NCBI RefSeq assembly: GCF_002835935.1
Contig: NZ_PJCF01000012.1
Span: 186,001 to 250,000, forward strand
Origin: Paraglaciecola sp. MB-3u-78
GTDB lineage: Bacteria > Pseudomonadota > Gammaproteobacteria > Enterobacterales > Alteromonadaceae
Direction of reading: 5' to 3'
Length of the DNA: 64,000 nt
Shown here piece by piece: positions 27,042-35,645 of the stretch; the stretch's first letter is position 1; each line of letters begins with the position of its first letter. The notes under the pieces were generated by a model. It was not told the origin of the DNA. It was given only the letters and a program-made list of their open reading frames with translations, and did not search any database. Position numbers and translations under genes: made by a program.

Positions 27042-27425
27042 ATGGAAAATAGTTATACACCCGGAACACATCTGCTTGTCGATCTATACCAAGCAAACCA
27101 CTTAAGTGATAAGCGTGTCATTGAAAAAGCGTTACTGGAAGCCGCAGACGCTTGTAACGCTAAAGTATTGCAAAAGCACTTTCACAGTTTTGGAGGAGAA
27201 CAAGGCATTACCGGCATGTTGTTACTGGCCGAATCCCACATAAGCATTCATACCTGGCCTGAAAGCCACTTTGCCGCCATAGATATATTTATGTGTGGCA
27301 ACTGCGATCCGGCTCTAGCCATAGCGCCCATTAAGAAATATTTATGTCCCAAAAGTGTTGACGTGCGTGAGTTTGACAGAGGCACTTCATTAAACCAATT
27401 ATCCTCAACAGATGGGGTTATTTGA
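27042..27425 (+). CDS. speD: S-adenosylmethionine decarboxylase proenzyme (class 1B)
   Basis: A 127-residue proenzyme of the Bacillus/Thermotoga type. The self-cleavage site is AESHISIHTWPE, where Ser65 becomes the pyruvoyl cofactor; His70 and Cys85 (in FMCGNCDP) match the processing and catalytic residues of the family. The product, decarboxylated SAM, is the aminopropyl donor for spermidine. The stop codon is followed directly by the spermidine-synthase-like gene, so the two form an operon that makes spermidine or a related polyamine. A large palindrome lies about 115 bp upstream. The start matches the family (SYTPGTHLLVDLY). Confidence 0.93.
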   Translation: MENSYTPGTHLLVDLYQANHLSDKRVIEKALLEAADACNAKVLQKHFHSFGGEQGITGMLLLAESHISIHTWPESHFAAIDIFMCGNCDPALAIAPIKKYLCPKSVDVREFDRGTSLNQLSSTDGVI

Positions 27426-27426
27426 G

Positions 27427-28983
27427 ATGTCGGATGCGCAAACTGCTTTGCCACAACAACAATCTAAACAGAGACAATACGCTACTTTGATCTATGCCGC
27501 ATTTATCGCCGGCTTATGTTCGATTATTTATGAACTACTGATTGCCACCACTGTGTCTTATTTTATGGGCGACAGTGTGAAATTTTTCTCACTCACCATA
27601 GGGTTATATATGGCCGCAATGGGTTTTGGTTCTTATATATCCAAATTCATTACGGATAAACTATTACAACGATTTGTCATCGCCGAGATCCTGCTCGGGC
27701 TCATCGGTGGTATCAGTATCCCACTGTTATATTTTACCTATACTACCACCGCATTATTTTACCCAACGTATGTTGTACTCACCTTATGTATTGGTTTCCT
27801 CATTGGGTTGGAAATCCCTTTTCTAACCAGGTTAATGGAGAATTATCAGGTACTTAAATCCAATATTGCTAATATTTTATCCTTAGATTATTTGGGTGCA
27901 TTAATTGCTACCATTGCATTTCCGTTCTTTCTTTTACCTGTTATGGGTATTTACCAATCATCTTTGTTGTTTGGGCTTATCAATATGTCCATTGCAGCAG
28001 TCGTTTTGTATGCTTACAGAAAAACACTCGGCAAAACCGGCAAAAAACTTCAATTCTTAGCCGCGGCTATGAGTGTCGTTATTGTGGTTATGTTAGTGTT
28101 TTCCAGTCAGACTCTAAAGGAATGGGATCAAATGCTCTATAACGGGCGTATCGTGCATAGTGAACAAACCCCGTACCAAAAAATAACCCTGACCAAAAGC
28201 AAAGATGATCTACGACTGTACTTAAATGGTGTTTTACAGTTTTCATCTGTGGATGAGTACCGATACCATGAGTCATTAGTAATGATGCCTATGACCTACG
28301 CCGATAAACCAATTAAACGGGTATTGGTGTTAGGCGCAGGCGACGGATTAGCGGTAAGAGAACTTCTCAAGTATCCAGAAATCGCACAAATTGTTTTAGT
28401 CGATTTAGATGCCCGAATGACGGCATTAGCCAAGAATAATCCCCATTTACTAGACATTAATTTAGGAAGTTTAGGGAACCCAAAAGTACAGGTTGTGATT
28501 GCGGATGCTTTTGTTTTTCTTGAGCAAAACAAGCAAGCTTTTGACCTTATCATTAACGATTTACCCGATCCCAATACCATTGCACTTTCTCGATTGTACA
28601 GTAAGCAATATTACCGATTAGCCAGAGCAAACTTAACGTCTGATGGACTAATGGTGACCCAGGCTACCAGCCCATTTTTTGTTAAACCTGCATTTTGGAG
28701 TATTGCAAAAACCATAGAAGCCGCAGGTTTTGATTACACCTATCCTTATCACACAAATGTGCCCTCTTTTGGCGATTGGGGGTTTGTACTCAGCGCCTTA
28801 CAACCCATAAATTTCATACCTAAACGCCCCGTAGAAAACAGCCTGTTTTTAACCCACGAAACTATGCCGTCTCTGTTTGTCTTTGAAAAAGATATACAAG
28901 AAATCGACGTTGAAATTAATCAAATTGATAAACCTGTTGTATTAGATTATTACCTCAATAGTTGGCGTTATTTTAGTGATTAA
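27427..28983 (+). CDS. speE: Membrane-anchored spermidine synthase-like aminopropyltransferase
   Basis: About 518 residues. ATG 27427 is chosen because it starts one base after the speD stop; an ATG at 27412 would overlap speD. The N-terminal ~220 residues hold about seven membrane segments (for example ATLIYAAFIAGLCSIIYELL and LGLIGGISIPLLYF). The C-terminal half is a spermidine-synthase Rossmann domain with VLVLGAGDGLAVRELL (SAM-type binding), VLVDLDARM and the INDLPDPNT loop. The reaction expected is transfer of aminopropyl from decarboxylated SAM to putrescine or another diamine. This membrane-fused form differs from cytosolic SpeE. GAGDG replaces the common GGGDG. No other polyamine genes are nearby. 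Confidence 0.9.
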   Translation: MSDAQTALPQQQSKQRQYATLIYAAFIAGLCSIIYELLIATTVSYFMGDSVKFFSLTIGLYMAAMGFGSYISKFITDKLLQRFVIAEILLGLIGGISIPLLYFTYTTTALFYPTYVVLTLCIGFLIGLEIPFLTRLMENYQVLKSNIANILSLDYLGALIATIAFPFFLLPVMGIYQSSLLFGLINMSIAAVVLYAYRKTLGKTGKKLQFLAAAMSVVIVVMLVFSSQTLKEWDQMLYNGRIVHSEQTPYQKITLTKSKDDLRLYLNGVLQFSSVDEYRYHESLVMMPMTYADKPIKRVLVLGAGDGLAVRELLKYPEIAQIVLVDLDARMTALAKNNPHLLDINLGSLGNPKVQVVIADAFVFLEQNKQAFDLIINDLPDPNTIALSRLYSKQYYRLARANLTSDGLMVTQATSPFFVKPAFWSIAKTIEAAGFDYTYPYHTNVPSFGDWGFVLSALQPINFIPKRPVENSLFLTHETMPSLFVFEKDIQEIDVEINQIDKPVVLDYYLNSWRYFSD

Positions 28984-29568
28984 AATATCCATATTCATTT
29001 TTATCCATTAAAAAGGATAATCAGATGGTCGCTCCAAAATTCGGCGTCAATGGGGCAAAAGGGTTCGTAAACTGTAAGAGAGTAATAATGTTTCATACTG
29101 GTTTGAACTGAATTCAATAGCTGGAACAGAACTCAAGTAATAAAGTGTCATATTAAACAGCTCAAATGTTCCCAGGCTGTGTTAAAACTATTAGAAGTTA
29201 GAACTTGATGAATTAATTCTCCAAAAAGCCTAATATTTTGAAGTAAAATTTTATCCTAAAGCCCACATGCACCGCTAAATCGACAACTTAATAAATGTAA
29301 TTACCCACCGCTCATCAAGAATTCGACTTTTCACACAGCCATCGCTCATTGCCGCTCGTCAGGTTTAACAGGTAGCGCGGTATAAATGGAAGAAGAGGGG
29401 GGCAGCGGATTGCACTAAAGTAACAGTTAGAATTGGTCGCGATTAGTGCTCGGGATAGGTAAGATTGAGGGCTGACTAATCCAACTTAGCTCGCTGGTTT
29501 TTGTTACTATTGCTGTCAGATGAATTATTGACAGTAGCTAACCTGTTCGTTCTACCGAGAGAAAAATT
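28984..29568. other. 585-bp stretch without genes
   Basis: A small TTATCC/GGATAA hairpin follows speE near 29001-29021. The middle holds an inverted-repeat bounded remnant (29175-29340). Otherwise I see no open frame with coding character and no RNA gene. Confidence 0.5.
29175..29340. mobile_element. Insertion-element remnant or MITE with GGCTGTGTxAAAA ends
   Basis: GGCTGTGTTAAAA (29175-29187) faces TTTTCACACAGCC (29328-29340), a 12/13 inverted repeat. Both ends continue inward to a CTTGATGA block (AGAACTTGATGAATT on the left, GAATTCTTGATGAG on the right strand). The 166 bp between hold no transposase frame. Ends of this kind are common in bacterial insertion sequences, but I cannot assign the family. 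No clear target duplication was seen. Confidence 0.55.
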
Positions 29569-29943
29569 GTGATTAAAATTGTATTAAGTTGCGCGGCATT
29601 CAGTGCCATGTTGTCGGTGGTATTGGGCGCATTTGCGGCCCATGGTCTTAAAAGCAAGTTATCTGAAACATTGTTAAACACCTTTCAAACTGGTGTGCAG
29701 TATCAGATGTATCATAGCCTTGCCCTCATTTTATTAGTAATTTTGTATCGTCAAATGCCTCAAGCATTGCTGGTATACAGCGCAGGTTTTATGTTCGCGG
29801 GTATTCTTTTGTTTAGCGGCAGTTTGTATATGTTGGCGCTCACCCAAATAAAATGGTTTGGCCCTGTGACCCCCCTAGGAGGCGTCTGTTTCATTATTGG
29901 TTGGGCACTGCTGATAGCAGCGACCTTAAAAGGAGCGAATTAA
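29569..29943 (+). CDS. DUF423 small inner-membrane protein (YgdD-like)
   Basis: A 124-residue protein with four predicted membrane segments and the family motif LGAFAAHGLK near the start, then QYQMYHSLALI and GGVCFIIGWALL. Its biochemical role is unknown. It starts at GTG after GAGAGAAAAATT. It is followed after three bases by rlmM, the same order as in E. coli (ygdD-rlmM), which supports the assignment and co-transcription. Length is normal for the family. Confidence 0.88.
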   Translation: MIKIVLSCAAFSAMLSVVLGAFAAHGLKSKLSETLLNTFQTGVQYQMYHSLALILLVILYRQMPQALLVYSAGFMFAGILLFSGSLYMLALTQIKWFGPVTPLGGVCFIIGWALLIAATLKGAN

Positions 29944-29946
29944 ACA

Positions 29947-31026
29947 ATGGCCGGATTATTATTGTATTGCCGTAGTGGATTTGAGAACGATGTGGCGAAT
30001 GAAGTTCAGGAGAAAGCCAGTCAATTGGATGTGTTTGGTTATTCAAAAAGCCAAGCTAACAGTGGTTTTGTTTTATTTACTTGTTATCAAGAAGAGCATG
30101 CGGAGCTATTAGCTAACAAATTAGCGTTTAATAAACTGATTTTTGCCCGCCAACAGTTTGCTTGTAAACAAGTGATTGAGGATATGGACGTGGCGGATCG
30201 TATTGGGCCACTTTTAGCTGCATGTGAAGGATTTCCGTTATGTGGTGAGTTACGGGTTGAATATGCCGACACAACCGTTGGCAGAGAGCTATCGAAGTTT
30301 TGTAGAAAGATAAGTGTGCCCTTTAGGCAAGCATTGCGGAAAAAGAACAAGCTAACGACTAAAGACAATATTAAAAAACCTGTATTACATGTGTTTTTCA
30401 CAAAAACTGATAAGGCCTATATTGGTTATTCATTTACACACAATAATTCATCTTTGCCGTTAGGTATTTTACGTTTGAAGTTCCCCCATGATGCGCCAAG
30501 TCGTTCCACCTTAAAACTTGATGAAGCCTTTCAGACTTTTATTCCTAAAGAAGAACATGACGTTCGCCTGCAGGGTGGACTCTATGCCGTTGACTTGGGT
30601 GCTTGCCCTGGAGGCTGGACCTATCAACTTGTGCAGCGAGGTATGTTTGTGCAAGCTGTTGATAATGGTGCTATGGATGCAGCGCTAATGGAAACTGGGC
30701 AGGTGACCTATTGCCCTGAAGATGGGTTTAAATTTCAGCCTAAGAAGAAAAATGTTTACTGGTTAGTCTGTGACATGATTGAGCAACCGCAAAAGGTAGC
30801 AAAACTCATGGCTAATTGGGTGGCAGATGGCCGTTGTAAAGAGGCTATGTTTAATCTTAAATTGCCCATGAAGAAACGTTATGAGTCGGTTCAGGGCGCG
30901 TTAGGGATTATTGAAGAGGTCATGCAAGCTAACCAAGTAGGAAAATATTTATTACAAGCCAAGCACCTGTATCACAACCGAGAGGAAGTGACAGTGCATT
31001 TGAGGCTAAAATCAAAAAGTGTATAA
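29947..31026 (+). CDS. rlmM: 23S rRNA (C2498-2'-O) methyltransferase RlmM
   Basis: A 359-residue protein with the RlmM layout: THUMP-like N-terminal half starting LLLYCRSGFENDVANE, then a Rossmann methyltransferase domain with VDLGACPGGWTYQLVQRG (SAM-binding motif I), VDNGAMD, and the catalytic FNLKLPMKKRY Lys. It methylates the ribose of C2498 in 23S rRNA. Length and gene neighbour (DUF423) match the family. A hairpin follows the stop codon and then a miniature repeat element. Confidence 0.95.
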   Translation: MAGLLLYCRSGFENDVANEVQEKASQLDVFGYSKSQANSGFVLFTCYQEEHAELLANKLAFNKLIFARQQFACKQVIEDMDVADRIGPLLAACEGFPLCGELRVEYADTTVGRELSKFCRKISVPFRQALRKKNKLTTKDNIKKPVLHVFFTKTDKAYIGYSFTHNNSSLPLGILRLKFPHDAPSRSTLKLDEAFQTFIPKEEHDVRLQGGLYAVDLGACPGGWTYQLVQRGMFVQAVDNGAMDAALMETGQVTYCPEDGFKFQPKKKNVYWLVCDMIEQPQKVAKLMANWVADGRCKEAMFNLKLPMKKRYESVQGALGIIEEVMQANQVGKYLLQAKHLYHNREEVTVHLRLKSKSV

Positions 31027-31031
31027 GAGAC

Positions 31032-31058
31032 ATCTTCCGATGAAACTCATCGGAAGAT
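31032..31058 (+). terminator. Hairpin after rlmM
   Basis: ATCTTCCGATG pairs perfectly with CATCGGAAGAT over an AAACT loop, directly after the rlmM stop. No T run follows, so it is either a weak terminator or an mRNA-end stabilising hairpin. Confidence 0.55.
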
Positions 31059-31064
31059 AGTAGA

Positions 31065-31297
31065 TAACCTGAGCTCTGGATAAGCCATACCGTCCAGCAC
31101 CGCTATTATCACGCCTATCTTTGTTGAACTTGCTCTCAATAGCTCGCTATTCCTTCACAAGCTCGCCTCGATAAACGCAATAATAGCAGCACTGGATATA
31201 TTTATTGGCCTTGTAAAACAATTATAAATACCTAACATACTGTTTTAGTTATAATTACTTTTAGGGTCGCGGCACATCTTATCCAGAGTTCAGGTTA
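31065..31297 (+). mobile_element. Miniature inverted-repeat element (MITE), copy 2, intact
   Basis: It is bounded by TAACCTGAGCTCTGGATAAG (31065-31084) and CTTATCCAGAGTTCAGGTTA (31278-31297), which are inverse copies with one mismatch. The 233 bp hold no open frame. The left ~165 bp match the copy at 19504 closely. The terminal TA may be the target duplication. The interior contains facing blocks (CCAGCACCGCTATTATC and ATAATAGCAGCACTGG), so the transcript would fold. It lies between the convergent rlmM and bamE genes. Confidence 0.82.
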
Positions 31298-31310
31298 GCT
31301 AGGAAACGAC

Positions 31311-31667
31311 CTATTGATCTAAGGGGATATTAAATTCTTCTGACAATTCAAAATCGCCTGTGACTTCAGTCACCTTATCACCAACAAACGTAATGGTGAG
31401 ATCTTTGCGAAAGTCTTCACCACGCTGTTTCATGCCGCGTTTCATTTGATAAAGGTAGTACCAAGTATCGTGATCGAATGCATCTTCTAAAACAGGTTTA
31501 CCCAGTACAAATACAACCTGTTCTTTGGTCATATCAATTCTAAGCTTTTTAACGTCTTTTTCATCCAAAAAGTTACCCTGGGGTACATCAATTCGGAAAA
31601 TCCAATCAGCACAGGCTGATAACATCATAGTGGCGGTTAATATAACCAGTAAATTCTTAAACTTCAT
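31311..31667 (-). CDS. bamE: Outer-membrane assembly lipoprotein BamE
   Basis: A 118-residue lipoprotein: signal peptide with lipobox LSAC (Cys19), then the SmpA/OmlA fold with GNFLDEKDVKKLRIDMTKEQ, FVLGKPVLED and DTWYYLYQ. It is part of the BAM complex that inserts beta-barrel proteins in the outer membrane. It is read in the same direction as recN and nadK upstream, a widely conserved order. Length is normal. The intact miniature element ends 14 bp past its stop codon. Confidence 0.93.
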   Translation of the reverse strand: MKFKNLLVILTATMMLSACADWIFRIDVPQGNFLDEKDVKKLRIDMTKEQVVFVLGKPVLEDAFDHDTWYYLYQMKRGMKQRGEDFRKDLTITFVGDKVTEVTGDFELSEEFNIPLDQ

Positions 31668-31782
31668 TGTTACTCAATATCTCAGCATGTGAAAAAGCGA
31701 AAACGGTAAATGTGAGAGTAACTCACACTTATTTGGCGAAGCATCCTAACCCAGCCGCGTTAGCGCAATCAATGCTTAATTG

Positions 31783-33456
31783 CTATGAATTACTGATTTG
31801 TAGCAATTCTCTGGCATTCGCTATCGCTGATTCGGTAAGAGTATCTCCTGCTAGTAGACGTGCCAACTCTTCAATTCGTTCATTTTCTTGTAAACAAATC
31901 ATATGCGTTTCTGTGGTTTTTTTGTCACTGAACTTTGTAACAAACATTTGATTGTGCGCTCGAGCAGCTACTTGAGGTAGATGAGTCACACAAATCACTT
32001 GTGCACTTTCACCTAACTTACGTAATAACTGGCCTACCACTGATGCGGTTGAACCACTGATGCCGCTGTCAACTTCATCAAAAATCATGGTGGCAATATC
32101 GTTATTTCTAGAGCTAATCACTTGAATCGCCAATCCAATCCGTGACAATTCTCCGCCCGACACTACTTTCTCAAGGTTGTCCAAGGCTTGGCCTCTGTTA
32201 GTTGAGACGACAAACTGCACCGTATCTAAGCCAAGTTTGTTAGGTGTGCCTTGAGTCTGATGTTCAACATTTATTTTAAACACTGTTTCAGCCATGTTCA
32301 TTTGGTGAATATGTTGTTCGACTTGCTTAGCAAATGATTTGGCGGATTTTTGTCTGGATAGGCTGAGTTTGTTGGCGATCTGATAATATTGTTGTTCTAG
32401 CTCGAATAGTTGAGTTTTTAATTCTTCTAACAATGAGTCGTCTTTAACTAATTCACTAAATTCAGTGGTGAGTTGTTGATGAAACTCATATAACGCCTCC
32501 GGTTGAACATTATGCTTTCTGGATAAATCTAATGCTTGAGAGTAACGAGCTTCGACATTTTGCATACGCATAGGGTCGATTTCAAGCTGTTCGCTATAAG
32601 CTCTTAATTCGTTAGCCGCTTCGTCTATTTGAATGCAGGCCTCAGCTAACATAGTCACAATAGGTGCAAGGCTAGGATCATGCTGTTGTAACTCAGTTAA
32701 GCGGTCAACACTGTTTTGCACCGCCGACAAGGCATTAAACTCTTCTGCTTCGTAAAGTTGGTGAAAGCTAATTTGACTTTGTTCTAGCAATGTTTGGCTA
32801 TGGCTGAGTTTTTTATGTTCTGTTTCTAGTGCAACAAATTCGTTTTCTGCTAAGGCATATTCGTCAAGTTCCTGGATTTGATACGACAATAACTGACTGC
32901 GATCTTCGCGTTGCTGCTGACCTTCCACTAAATTTTGATAGTCTTGTCGTTGGGTTCGCAGTGTGTGATAAGCATCTGCAACTTTATTCAATAAGGTGTC
33001 ATGCTCTGCGTACTGATCAAGTAAGTTGCGTTGATTGTCACTTTTTAAAATCTGTTGATGGGCATGTTGCCCATGAATACTCAATAAAAATTGACCAAGA
33101 TGTTTTAATTGTTGCAAGGGTACTGGTGTGCCATTCACAAAGGCTTTAGAACGCCCCTCAGAGGATATAACACGCCTTATCAATACTTCATCATCGTCTG
33201 TCAATTCATGCTCTTCAAGCCATTTCAGAGCGCCAGGTAGCTGCTTGACATTAAAACCAGCACATACTTCTGCTTTATCGGCGCCGGTACGCACCATGCT
33301 ACTGTCTGCTCTGTCTCCCAAACATAAGCCTAATGCGTCAACCGAAATCGACTTACCCGCACCAGTTTCACCGGTAATGGCAGTCATGCCTTGGCTAAAA
33401 TCAACGTCGAGTGTTTTAACAATGGCGAAATTACGAATGGATAAATGGGTAAGCAT
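31783..33456 (-). CDS. recN: DNA repair ATPase RecN
   Basis: An SMC-like protein of 557 residues. Walker A GETGAGKS is at residues 29-36; long coiled coils lie near 150-360; the signature VVSGGELSRIGLAIQ and Walker B TMIFDEVDSGISG are in the C-terminal part, followed by VICVTHLPQVAA. RecN acts in recombinational repair of double-strand breaks and is a classic SOS gene. Two LexA-like boxes lie 34-68 bp upstream, which supports SOS control here. It sits between nadK and bamE, all in the same direction. Confidence 0.95.
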   Translation of the reverse strand: MLTHLSIRNFAIVKTLDVDFSQGMTAITGETGAGKSISVDALGLCLGDRADSSMVRTGADKAEVCAGFNVKQLPGALKWLEEHELTDDDEVLIRRVISSEGRSKAFVNGTPVPLQQLKHLGQFLLSIHGQHAHQQILKSDNQRNLLDQYAEHDTLLNKVADAYHTLRTQRQDYQNLVEGQQQREDRSQLLSYQIQELDEYALAENEFVALETEHKKLSHSQTLLEQSQISFHQLYEAEEFNALSAVQNSVDRLTELQQHDPSLAPIVTMLAEACIQIDEAANELRAYSEQLEIDPMRMQNVEARYSQALDLSRKHNVQPEALYEFHQQLTTEFSELVKDDSLLEELKTQLFELEQQYYQIANKLSLSRQKSAKSFAKQVEQHIHQMNMAETVFKINVEHQTQGTPNKLGLDTVQFVVSTNRGQALDNLEKVVSGGELSRIGLAIQVISSRNNDIATMIFDEVDSGISGSTASVVGQLLRKLGESAQVICVTHLPQVAARAHNQMFVTKFSDKKTTETHMICLQENERIEELARLLAGDTLTESAIANARELLQISNS

Positions 33457-33483
33457 TTTTAATTCTCAATAAAAAAGACATAC

Positions 33484-33532
33484 AAAAGCATGTTTAAATA
33501 TACAGTAACTGTAAATATAAACATGCTTTTGC
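33484..33532 (-). promoter_or_regulatory. Palindromic recN control region with two LexA-like boxes
   Basis: Two inverted near-consensus boxes flank a central CAGTAACTG: ATGTTTAAATATACAG (33490-33505) and CTGTAAATATAAACAT (33509-33524). Each has one deviation from CTG-N10-CAG. The whole region is an imperfect palindrome of about 47 bp with AAAAGCATG and CATGCTTTT ends, so it may also act as a terminator for nadK. LexA binding is inferred from sequence and from the known SOS control of recN. Confidence 0.6.
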
Positions 33533-33572
33533 TCAGTGTCTAGTTATCTCTTAAAAAAAATACTCGAAGTGA

Positions 33573-34448
33573 CTAATAAAGTTTACTGCCCCAGCCAAGT
33601 TTTGTGCGTAACACATTGAAATAGTTATAGTCTTTTGGGTGTATCAGAGACAACTTCGCAGGGTTTTTACATATAACAATTTCGTCACCGGGTAAGACTG
33701 TTAGCACAATATGGCTATCACAACTGACTTGCATATTATCTGTGTTTTCAGGGGACACTTTTAATTTTACTGTGCTTTTGGCATCGACTACTATGGGGCG
33801 ACTACTTAATGTGTGTGGAAACATGGGTACTAAGGTTAACGCATCCAAGTTAGGAGTAAGAATTGGACCTCCACCGGATAACGAATAAGCCGTAGAGCCA
33901 GTTGGTGTCGCCACAATTAAGCCATCAGAGCGCTGACTGAACACAAAGTTATCATCCAGATACACTTCAAATTCCATCATATGTGCTACTTTGCCATGGT
34001 GAATTACCACTTCGTTTACCGCGGAGTCTTTGCTTTGTACTTTACCATCTCGATAGACTTCCACTTCTAACAAAAAACGTTGCTCTATTTGGCAATCGCC
34101 GTCAAAAATACTATCAAGTTGCGGTTCAAAGTCATCGGGGTTGATGTCGGTTAAAAAACCTAAGTTACCACGGTTAACACCTACTACAGCTACATTGAAT
34201 TCCGCCAGTACTCTAGCTGCGCCAAGCATATTACCATCGCCACCGACCACTATGGCTAAGTCAGCTTGTTTACCAATTTCAGTTATATCTGCAGATTCAA
34301 AACCATTAGTATCTAATTTTTGTGCAGTGTTTGTTTCGACTAGTACCCGACAACCACGTTTAGTCAAATAGACTATTAATGCCTTGAGACTTAAATTTGC
34401 ACCTTGATGTGCTTGTTTGCCAATTAAACCTACAGTTTTAAACTTCAT
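33573..34448 (-). CDS. nadK: NAD kinase
   Basis: About 291 residues from ATG 34448 ([12 protein letters not shown]); an upstream in-frame ATG at 34460 adds four residues. The NAD kinase signature GGDGN is at 69-73, followed by [11 protein letters not shown] and the NE/D region [10 protein letters not shown], then [19 protein letters not shown]. It phosphorylates NAD to NADP in the cytosol. It is first in the nadK-recN-bamE series and divergent from nagZ. Confidence 0.95.
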   Translation of the reverse strand: MKFKTVGLIGKQAHQGANLSLKALIVYLTKRGCRVLVETNTAQKLDTNGFESADITEIGKQADLAIVVGGDGNMLGAARVLAEFNVAVVGVNRGNLGFLTDINPDDFEPQLDSIFDGDCQIEQRFLLEVEVYRDGKVQSKDSAVNEVVIHHGKVAHMMEFEVYLDDNFVFSQRSDGLIVATPTGSTAYSLSGGGPILTPNLDALTLVPMFPHTLSSRPIVVDAKSTVKLKVSPENTDNMQVSCDSHIVLTVLPGDEIVICKNPAKLSLIHPKDYNYFNVLRTKLGWGSKLY

Positions 34449-34619
34449 TGAAAACAACATAAATAACGATTTGCCAGAGTATAACCATGAGAGAGTTTGA
34501 AAGTCATATTTTTAGTTTGGAATAATACTAATCAGTATAAATGATTGACTGGGAGATTTGATCCTCCATATAGTATGCTTAATAAATTAGTATACAACAT
34601 ATAAGAAGAGCACTAATAA

Positions 34620-35645
34620 ATGGGGCCATTGATGTTAGATGTGTCAGGCTTTGAACTGACACACGAAGAGATAGATATCCTCGATCATCCTTTAGTTGGC
34701 GGGCTTATTTTATTCAGCCGTAACTACCACGACCAAAAACAACTATCTGACTTGGTTCGGCATATAAGAAGCGTTACGCGTAATGATATTGTCATTGCTA
34801 CAGACCACGAAGGGGGTAGGGTACAGCGCTTTCGTCAAGGATTTAGTGATATTCCTGCAATGGGGAGTATTAACCTTAAAACGAATGAGAATATTCAACA
34901 ATCAGGCTATCTATGTGAGCAATTCGGTTGGCTGATGGCAGCTGAATTATTGGCTTTTGATATCGATATAAGTTTTGCTCCAGTACTGGATATTCATGGT
35001 GTGTCAGCAGTGATTGGTGATCGTAGTTTTCACCAGCAACCCGATGTGATTGTGCAATTAGCCAGCGATTTTATTAAAGGTATGCACCGAGCTGGCATGT
35101 CTGCCACCGGTAAACATTTCCCTGGACACGGTAATGTTCTTGAGGATTCCCATGTTGCTATGCCAGTTGATAAACGCAGTCGTGAGGAAATATTTGCCCT
35201 CGATATGGCAATATTTAAGTCTATTCATCAACAAGGGTTATTGGATGCGGTGATGCCAGCCCATGTTATTTATCCAGATGTAGACGATTTACCCGCAGGT
35301 TTTTCACAACAGTGGATTAAACAGATCTTGCGCCAAGAACTGGATTTTAATGGGGTAGTATTTTCTGATGACTTGTCAATGCAAGGTGCGGTACAAATGG
35401 GGAATATTGTAGAGCGTGCCGAGTTGGCTATAGAAGCCGGTTGTGACATGGTGTTGGTATGCAATGATCCAAAGGGGGCAGTTAAGGTGATTGATGGTTT
35501 ACCCTCAGGTATGAGCCTGCATAAAAATAGTCTAGAAAGAATTAAACGCCTCAGGAAAAAGACTAGTGTTGATTTTTCTAATCTGAAAAAGACTACTGAG
35601 CATCAAGTCGCTAGCAAAGTATTAGACCAATTTTATGCAAACTAA
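34620..35645 (+). CDS. nagZ: Beta-N-acetylhexosaminidase NagZ (GH3)
   Basis: A 341-residue cytoplasmic GH3 enzyme: TDHEGGRVQRF, the family signature KHFPGHG (165-171), a DSH loop (176-178) that supplies the His/Asp acid-base pair, and VVFSDDLSMQGA with the nucleophile Asp near 250. It removes GlcNAc from anhydro-muropeptides in cell-wall recycling. Length matches single-domain NagZ. The next gene (DASS transporter) overlaps its end by 11 bp, which implies co-transcription although the roles are unrelated. Confidence 0.95.
   Translation: MGPLMLDVSGFELTHEEIDILDHPLVGGLILFSRNYHDQKQLSDLVRHIRSVTRNDIVIATDHEGGRVQRFRQGFSDIPAMGSINLKTNENIQQSGYLCEQFGWLMAAELLAFDIDISFAPVLDIHGVSAVIGDRSFHQQPDVIVQLASDFIKGMHRAGMSATGKHFPGHGNVLEDSHVAMPVDKRSREEIFALDMAIFKSIHQQGLLDAVMPAHVIYPDVDDLPAGFSQQWIKQILRQELDFNGVVFSDDLSMQGAVQMGNIVERAELAIEAGCDMVLVCNDPKGAVKVIDGLPSGMSLHKNSLERIKRLRKKTSVDFSNLKKTTEHQVASKVLDQFYAN

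Noticed and set aside
29281-29420. tRNA-like fold in the gap after speE
   Set aside because: No TPsiC arm or anticodon stem of proper length could be built; the segment is better explained by the inverted-repeat remnant.
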